Shown here: positions 7,101-10,534 of the stretch, piece by piece
Layout: the number at the start of each line of letters is the position of its first letter
How positions within the stretch are numbered: the first letter of the stretch is position 1
Source of the DNA: Candidatus Jordarchaeum madagascarense
Lineage (GTDB): Archaea; Asgardarchaeota; Jordiarchaeia; Jordiarchaeales; Jordiarchaeaceae
Direction of reading: 5' to 3'
Assembly: GCA_019056875.1 (NCBI GenBank)
Contig: DXJA01000135.1
Location: forward strand, 1-10,534
Length of the DNA stretch: 10,534 nucleotides
The notes under the pieces: generated by a model
Seen by the model: the letters and a program-made list of their open reading frames with translations, nothing else
Told to the model about the DNA's origin: nothing
The model's database searches: none
Translations under genes and position numbers: made by a program

Positions 7101-8139
7101 GGAGATTTATGCCAAATCGCCCAGTGTGAACAAAATATTGAAGCTACACGGAGTCCTTAATACCCCTCAAACTATAATGTCTGGTGTTAGAATTGTTCCT
7201 TTCCTCCAAGTTGATGCTGACTACGTACTTAACCCTGTGACTCTTTTCGTTAACCTAGAAATTTCCGCTGGAGACGTAAATATCCAGAAAGATGTTTACT
7301 CTTACACTGTTAGGGAGAACGGAACTTATTTACTTCCACTACCAATAAGAATAAGAGATATTCCCCCTAAGATCAAAAAGGCTTCTCTGGAAGCCAGTCT
7401 AAGTGTAGGGGATATAAAAATAGATACGAAGAAAACATCTCTTCAAGTAGTTCAGTACACATCCCTCGTTGAAGTTACTCCCCCACTCCTACAGGGGGGT
7501 GTGAATGCAGGGGAAACTGCTAAACACTTGCTTAGAATTAGAAACAACTCTGATAAAAATCTCTCAGTAGCCATCGACTACACCCTTCTACCCCTAGATT
7601 CAAATGAGGTACTTGTAGGAAAAACTCGTTTGAAGCTGACGCCCAGAGAGCAGAACCAAGTAGAGGAAAGTTTTACTCTTCCCCTTTACACCACAGGTAG
7701 AGAGTGTTTCCTTATTGCAAAGCTTTCTTACAGCTTGAAAGAAGTCAAAGCTGAAGAATGGATTGCCTCCTCCAAATTTCTTGTTCCCCCACCACCGATT
7801 ACTCCACTAGAAATTAGAATTGAGGGAACACCCCGTATTCCGAGCATTTTAAATAGCGGTGAGAAGGTTGACTTCAAAGTATGGGTAAGACAGAACTATG
7901 AGGGTGAGGGAGTCAAACTTCAAGTTCACGCTTCTGGTCAAGAAGGAGAGGTTAAAATCAAAAACATAAACATAAAGCAAAAAAAGGGAACAAAGACTTA
8001 CGGTTCATACTCTTGGAGAATTCCTAAGGTACCTTATCGTACCCGATATCTTCTGGACGTTAAGGCAACTGAAGATGGGCAACCTATTCCGGAACGGTTG
8101 ATAAAAAAAGAAAGAGTGGAAATAATAGCTGTACCTTGA
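4117..8139 (+). CDS. GCS2-type amide ligase fused to an Ig-like array with an H1-like basic linker
   Basis: This is a 1340-residue protein. Residues 1-~465 resemble the GCS2/YbdK glutamate-cysteine ligase family (glutamine-synthetase-like fold, ATP-dependent carboxylate-amine ligation). Seen are GVEMEIQIVD (11-20; Glu13 and Glu15 are metal-ligand candidates), HYHIGL (165-170), a NSPF loop (196-199), and TIEIRVFD with Glu282 and Arg284. Free-standing family members have about 370-400 residues. An Ala/Pro/Val hinge (~469-485) leads to Ig-like beta domains at ~490-600 and ~602-708. Residues ~709-888 form a low-complexity linker of Pro, Ala and about 57 Lys/Arg against 5 acidic residues, like a histone H1 tail. 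More Ig-like domains follow at ~893-1000, ~1001-1115, ~1116-1228 and ~1229-1340. No signal peptide or membrane helix is present, so it is probably cytoplasmic. TAA is the codon just before the ATG, fixing the start. The substrate is unknown. Gamma-glutamyl-cysteine synthesis is possible, but the scaffold suggests a macromolecular target (inference). Confidence 0.9.
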   Translation: MSSTRLPFTQGVEMEIQIVDQSGFLLQGQRLIKTWDYLFKRAEAVMQKTVLDGAPSIVREKFVRSRRVEMERQGRKLPYISISYRMPGGKTIEIYAFGPDPNISQVTWILELVTPPCETMEELGWWINSLYRVALNSLPSGFGIISIGFNPKEAEYRSGVTFGDHYHIGLSETRDRLAAYNLLRCFIPHLVALSVNSPFINEAPTGSVKIKKAPKVFILAQNSVRSLRLKFNKGQTGPADKDHYIPFLERLDRKLFDRIVNREPPDDRYVDMFPFTDYGTIEIRVFDSQFSISRRLALVAIIQALAYKGVRLAKSGQRLPDVNSEVLVNTRDKAIEFGLFGKFFGDERLNSSSKWFAKYYNLNPDDEKPNTKLFEAVQSMLRFIQSEVKELGFQEYIKPVLTSVMGSRQLQPPCSPADFLLYLYQSSGADFRRVNSNLVKLTEDFCTNLSEDPITRLFGIPEVAEKEIVARPASAVAPVAAPVIAVKGSASVDKSLVVAEERIPFKLSLMSNSSSEVRATVLGKVLSRESGEDAVIFSAVKEVNLKPGRESLLRESTVRLSVPFGAFSKPKTCYLQFTVRDEEKNELTQIKTNTFRVVATPDITIKASPVYKKFNEGETYDIGFQVTNKTTQFPGRYQIRVYRRLPSGVSKMELEKNLTSLKTGKIPYKLKVTGEIAKETYLKIRAQVLYKGRVVGEHETPNIEIIPKEVPAPEPPKPKVQVIARLPTQTQPQQVTRKVKPQPKSLKVLPKAQPQRVQPKTTLKPHPRPQPQKIKKIDKARPALKLRVVTPTVKPTPSRKMKAERKMPKPSVSKASRKAAASKTKKSAARKPTVRRVVKPKPKASKKRVQPVQRKSKTAKKIKVTKTARRPAATRPAVGKRVRESKAVRFSVVERPKVSLYIKPREKELVLGSGCNFDIEVKNLNPGMTGNYWLNLYYCPAGGEEILVNHKMFKLADNKKIKYKFGMNNLPKTRSFRLRAEILYQGIVIEKLDSVEIYAKSPSVNKILKLHGVLNTPQTIMSGVRIVPFLQVDADYVLNPVTLFVNLEISAGDVNIQKDVYSYTVRENGTYLLPLPIRIRDIPPKIKKASLEASLSVGDIKIDTKKTSLQVVQYTSLVEVTPPLLQGGVNAGETAKHLLRIRNNSDKNLSVAIDYTLLPLDSNEVLVGKTRLKLTPREQNQVEESFTLPLYTTGRECFLIAKLSYSLKEVKAEEWIASSKFLVPPPPITPLEIRIEGTPRIPSILNSGEKVDFKVWVRQNYEGEGVKLQVHASGQEGEVKIKNINIKQKKGTKTYGSYSWRIPKVPYRTRYLLDVKATEDGQPIPERLIKKERVEIIAVP
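6241..6780 (+). other. Segment coding the H1-like basic linker
   Basis: This encodes residues 709-888 of the ligase-Ig protein. The first part is Pro/Gln/Lys-rich (KPQPK, QPQRVQPK, HPRPQPQK). The second is Ala/Lys/Arg-rich (SRKAAASKTKKSAARK, KASKKR, TARRPAATRPA). It should be disordered and strongly positive, suited to binding nucleic acid or acidic protein tails. It is one continuous frame with its flanks, not a separate gene. Confidence 0.8.
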
Positions 8140-8142
8140 GAG

Positions 8143-9474
8143 CTAAAATTCTTCTTCTTCTGCCACAAAAGTTGACGGAGTGGTTTTCACAGCAATGGCG
8201 AACCTTTGAGCCAGAGTGTCGTACCATTTCCAAAGCTGACCAAAGTCGGTAGCCTTAAGAAATTCGCCTCTACCCAGCTCTGCCATTTTTTGCATTAGTT
8301 GAACGTCTGCTTCACCTAGTCCTACACTGTAGAGCACCCAGCCGGGCTGTCCTGAGAGAAACTTCTTTATTGCCGGTATGGGATTTACGGGTATCCCTTG
8401 GCCGGGATCTCCCTTATTCGGCATTCCGTCGCTAAGTAGTACGAACATCACGGGCGATGGTTCACCAGTCTTAGGATTTGGTGGGAACGCTGTTGCCAGT
8501 TCGGAGGCTACCTGAAGTGCTCCACTCATGAATGTTAGCCCACTTCCTTCCTGGCACCTTTCTATTATGTAGTTTGCTATGGTCTCGAGACCAATGTCTT
8601 TGCTCTCGCCAGTACACTTAATTACTGTGCTTACATTTCCATCTACATCTGATACTCTCAGGGGCTCAACCTCATCTGCGAAGGTTATAACTTGAACGTT
8701 TTCACCCCAACCCCTACCTATTTTGAGAGAGAGGTAAAGCAGGGTTGCCAGTGCTGCACTCTTTATTCTACTCACCATAGCTCCCTCTTCCATGGTGATT
8801 ATGAAGTCTTTTAGTTGTGGGGTTTCCTTAAGTCCCCTTCTGAGTCCCTCAACAGCTCCATCAGCGTTTTTCACTCTCATGTCTTCCTTCTGCATACTTC
8901 CAGAAACATCCATCATAAGGATAGCGTTAAAGGTCATATCTACCGCGGGAACAATCTCAAAGGTCACTTCTCTACCTGTGGGATCAATTATGGCTACATC
9001 TTCTGAGAAAAGTTCTGGTATTGTTTTCTGTATTCTGAGCTTGATATGGTCGCACTCCGCATCTCTCCAGTCTATCTCCAAGTTCTTGTATATCGGCCTC
9101 TTCATTAGTAGACGGGCAAGGTCGTCAACATGGTCGGCAACCCAGATCACCACTTCTTCAGTGGCCTGGCCAGCCATCGGTTCCACACCGATTTGAACGT
9201 TTGTAACCCCACCAATCGCTTCTTTTCTCTTTACGGTAACTGTGTCCCCTTCTGAGACGTTTGCCGAGTCAAGAACCGAACCGTCGACCATTATGTACCC
9301 AGATGTGCACTCATCGCTCGAAACAACTTGGGCCGCTCCCCAATCCTCGTACTCGTTGATAAAGACTATAACATCGAAGTCATCTGCGCCTATGTTTTGC
9401 ATATCGCTCTTGTTCATGTAAGCTCTTCCTTCAACGGCTCCAGCATTTATAACCTCTGCCTGCATCATCGACAT
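8143..9474 (-). CDS. CDC48 N-domain / von Willebrand A domain protein
   Basis: This is a 443-residue soluble protein. Residues ~5-85 look like the CDC48/p97 double-psi barrel N-domain: GRAYMNKSDMQNIGADDFDVI, then GYIMVDGSVLDSANVSEGDTVTVKR. Residues ~105-175 resemble the second CDC48 N-subdomain (LLMKRPIYKNLEI, then a strand-rich stretch ending DPTGREVTFEI). There is no AAA ATPase module. A VWA domain follows (~183-430) with a complete metal site: DVSGS (189-193), Thr314 and Asp349 in LLSDG. The C-terminus is VAEEEEF. CDC48 N-domains bind ubiquitin-like folds and adaptors, and VWA domains bind partners through Mg2+, so a substrate adaptor or assembly role is inferred. The ATG start has AAGGTGA 7 nt upstream; codons 3 and 4 are also ATG. 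The stop lies 3 bp from the stop of the convergent ligase gene. Confidence 0.92.
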   Translation of the reverse strand: MSMMQAEVINAGAVEGRAYMNKSDMQNIGADDFDVIVFINEYEDWGAAQVVSSDECTSGYIMVDGSVLDSANVSEGDTVTVKRKEAIGGVTNVQIGVEPMAGQATEEVVIWVADHVDDLARLLMKRPIYKNLEIDWRDAECDHIKLRIQKTIPELFSEDVAIIDPTGREVTFEIVPAVDMTFNAILMMDVSGSMQKEDMRVKNADGAVEGLRRGLKETPQLKDFIITMEEGAMVSRIKSAALATLLYLSLKIGRGWGENVQVITFADEVEPLRVSDVDGNVSTVIKCTGESKDIGLETIANYIIERCQEGSGLTFMSGALQVASELATAFPPNPKTGEPSPVMFVLLSDGMPNKGDPGQGIPVNPIPAIKKFLSGQPGWVLYSVGLGEADVQLMQKMAELGRGEFLKATDFGQLWKWYDTLAQRFAIAVKTTPSTFVAEEEEF

Positions 9475-9481
9475 ATTAATT

Positions 9482-9488
9482 TCACCTT
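9482..9488 (-). promoter_or_regulatory. Ribosome binding site of the CDC48N-VWA gene
   Basis: AAGGTGA on the minus strand, 7 nt before the ATG at 9474, selects this first of three closely spaced ATGs. Confidence 0.7.
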
Positions 9489-9514
9489 GTACTTAATCTA
9501 TTAAAAAGTAAAAC

Positions 9515-9526
9515 ATATTAACTTTA
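9515..9526 (-). promoter_or_regulatory. Promoter element of the CDC48N-VWA gene (TAAAGTTAATAT)
   Basis: The minus strand reads TAAAGTTAATAT, a purine-rich BRE-like AAAG followed by a TATA-like TTAATAT. It sits 40 nt before the ATG, predicting a start near 9492 and a short leader holding AAGGTGA. An identical 12-mer faces the other way at 9670-9681. A TATA-like CTTTTTAATAG at 9498-9508 is an alternative. Confidence 0.5.
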
Positions 9527-9576
9527 CCCTAAAAGAGCCCCTAGGCAATGGAGATTTGTTCGACTCGGGGGTAAAG
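9522..9576. repeat. 8-bp inverted repeat CTTTACCC / GGGTAAAG
   Basis: The perfect arms lie at 9522-9529 and 9569-9576, separated by 39 nt. The left arm overlaps the BRE-like part of the CDC48N-VWA promoter element. The arms could be paired sites for a dimeric regulator. A long hairpin RNA is less likely, as the interior has no extended stem. Confidence 0.45.
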
Positions 9577-9617
9577 ATTTTTGCAATTTTGTACGATTTT
9601 CTATACGACTTCGAACT

Positions 9618-9627
9618 GTTTGCAAAC
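9618..9627. promoter_or_regulatory. Palindrome GTTTGCAAAC, possible operator
   Basis: A perfect 10-bp palindrome lies about midway between the two divergent promoter elements. Its position suits a regulator-binding site acting on one or both genes. No regulator can be named. Confidence 0.3.
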
Positions 9628-9669
9628 GACTACTAACCGGAAATCTAAACTAAATAACTGCCTCGACGC

Positions 9670-9681
9670 TAAAGTTAATAT
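9670..9681 (+). promoter_or_regulatory. Promoter element of the membrane-protein gene (TAAAGTTAATAT)
   Basis: This is identical over 12 bp to the element before the CDC48N-VWA gene, in opposite orientation, and 52 nt before the ATG at 9734. It predicts a start near 9704. It overlaps the 12-bp AT palindrome TTAATATATTAA (9675-9686). TTCTTATAAC at 9691-9700 is a competing TATA candidate. Confidence 0.5.
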
Positions 9682-9721
9682 ATTAAATAGTTCTTATAAC
9701 AAGAATAAGTTTAAAAATAAG

Positions 9722-9727
9722 GGTGAT
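9722..9727 (+). promoter_or_regulatory. Ribosome binding site of the membrane-protein gene
   Basis: GGTGAT lies 6 nt before the ATG at 9734, matching the downstream part of the archaeal Shine-Dalgarno consensus. Confidence 0.7.
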
Positions 9728-9733
9728 TAGAGA

Positions 9734-10534
9734 ATGTCAAGAGGAATGCTATTAACAGGTACAGCGGGAGGAATAATAGGAGCCATAACAACAGCTTTTG
9801 GGATAGCATGGATTTTTATACTTAACACATTTCAAACTGAAATAAGTTATTACGTGACTGAATGGGGTTATTACCTTACTAGCTTGCTTGGAACTTATAC
9901 TTGGGACGGTGTACCAGTTTCATATTCCATATATCCGATACCTTATTTTCCGTCTGCTTCTTTGTTCGGTGTATCATCATTTATACTGACTGTGTTTCTC
10001 ATTGTGACCGGTATTCTTATTGGTGTTGGTTTCTACGGTATGTACAAAATTGGGGGCGGAGAGATGGGCGTAGTAGGCCTTGTTTTTGGGGTTATGGGAG
10101 TCACTGTGGGAGCTTTGCTTATCATTATGGCAAATCTAGCAACAGCATATGAGCAAGCACTGTTAACAGTGGGGGCAGGAGAGGCTGCCTTCGTTGTTCC
10201 CGTTATCCCAGTACCTACACCCAATTATTCCCTCATCTGGATAGGTTTTCTTATACTGGGTTTTGCCTTCATTGTGCTTGGTTCGGTTAGTATATCTGTG
10301 CGTGAAATGACCGAAAAACCATCAGTTTCCCTTGCTGCGGGAATACTGAGTATCATGACGGCGGTGGTTCTCATTTTATTCAACCTAATTGGCTTAATTC
10401 CCGTACAGACAGTTATCGCCCTTGGTGCTGTTGAAAGCAATATCAGTGCCGGTATTTTCTTTGGAGGCATTATTGGCTTTTGGCCGATACTCGTGGCATT
10501 CATTCTTTGGGCTGTGGTTTTCTATTCCTCCAGA
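9734..10534 (+). CDS. Polytopic membrane protein, six predicted helices, 3' end outside window
   Basis: An open frame of 267 codons runs from ATG to the last base of the window without a stop, so the gene is partial. I do not recognise the family. Hydrophobic segments at about residues 10-32, 79-102, 112-135, 165-187, 198-222 and 241-264 look like membrane helices, several rich in Gly (GTAGGIIGAITTAFG; GGGEMGVVGLVFGVMG). The loop after helix 1 (33-76) is Tyr/Pro-rich (YSIYPIPYFP), with no Cys or obvious catalytic motif. The single basic cluster at the N-terminus (MSRG) weakly suggests a cytoplasmic N-terminus. The start is supported by GGTGAT 6 nt upstream. It diverges from the CDC48N-VWA gene and carries the same 12-bp promoter element, so co-expression is likely. 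A channel, a transporter subunit or a membrane anchor for the neighbouring proteins are open options. Confidence 0.9.
   Translation, partial: MSRGMLLTGTAGGIIGAITTAFGIAWIFILNTFQTEISYYVTEWGYYLTSLLGTYTWDGVPVSYSIYPIPYFPSASLFGVSSFILTVFLIVTGILIGVGFYGMYKIGGGEMGVVGLVFGVMGVTVGALLIIMANLATAYEQALLTVGAGEAAFVVPVIPVPTPNYSLIWIGFLILGFAFIVLGSVSISVREMTEKPSVSLAAGILSIMTAVVLILFNLIGLIPVQTVIALGAVESNISAGIFFGGIIGFWPILVAFILWAVVFYSSR

Noticed and set aside
8143..8151. The C-terminal EEF of the CDC48N-VWA protein as a proteasome-docking HbYX motif.
   Set aside because: HbYX needs a hydrophobic residue then Tyr then any residue at the end; the sequence is Glu-Glu-Phe.
9522..9577. tRNA-like look: a TTCGACTC string resembling a T-loop near paired CTTTACCC/GGGTAAAG ends.
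   Set aside because: The span is only 55 nt, the T-stem does not pair properly and no D- or anticodon arm can be drawn.
9901..10503. Open frames at 9901-10152 (+), 10033-10224 (-) and 10225-10503 (-).
   Set aside because: All overlap the continuous 267-codon frame from 9734, which has a Shine-Dalgarno and clear membrane helices.

Overview
The window reads as a compactly coded archaeal chromosome segment of moderate GC. Shine-Dalgarno sequences of the GAGGTGA type sit 3-7 nt before several starts. TATA boxes occur at archaeal distances, one gene looks leaderless with a TTG start, and the proteins include a Ras-superfamily GTPase, longin and roadblock-like folds and a CDC48 N-domain. Together these suggest an archaeon of the Asgard type or a relative with a rich small-GTPase complement. 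The lineage cannot be fixed from the sequence alone. There is no IS element, CRISPR array, rRNA, recognisable tRNA or obvious island boundary.

Layout. (1) 103-1251 (-): a complete, ordinary acyl-CoA dehydrogenase with its own promoter. (2) 1420-2665 (-) and 2788-3765 (+): a GTPase module. A small GTPase is followed on the same strand by a roadblock-like/winged-helix protein, and a divergent gene encodes a protein with two longin-like domains. All three genes appear to start at TTG. (3) 3766-4116: a 351-bp gene-free stretch with a promoter and a hairpin just before the next start codon. (4) 4117-8139 (+): a 1340-residue cytoplasmic protein. It has an N-terminal glutamate-cysteine-ligase-type (GCS2) amide-ligase domain, about five to six Ig-like beta domains, and a 180-residue Lys/Arg/Pro/Ala linker resembling a histone H1 tail. 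(5) 8143-9474 (-): tail-to-tail with the ligase gene at a gap of only 3 bp, a protein joining CDC48-type N-terminal domains to a von Willebrand A domain with an intact MIDAS and ending in EEEEF. (6) 9475-9733: a divergent control region with a perfect 12-bp inverted repeat placed as the promoter of both flanking genes. (7) 9734 to the window end (+): the 5' part of an unrecognised six-helix membrane protein, open at the right edge.

Functional reading. The GTPase, roadblock/wHTH and double-longin proteins make sense as a GTPase with partner folds of the kind used in GTPase regulation, possibly linked to transcription through the winged helix. The most novel part is the right half. A putative amide ligase on an Ig scaffold lies against a CDC48N-VWA adaptor-like protein, and the latter is probably co-regulated with a membrane protein. 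A protein-modification or protein-handling system is a hypothesis only: domain content and gene arrangement support it, but nothing in the sequence proves it.
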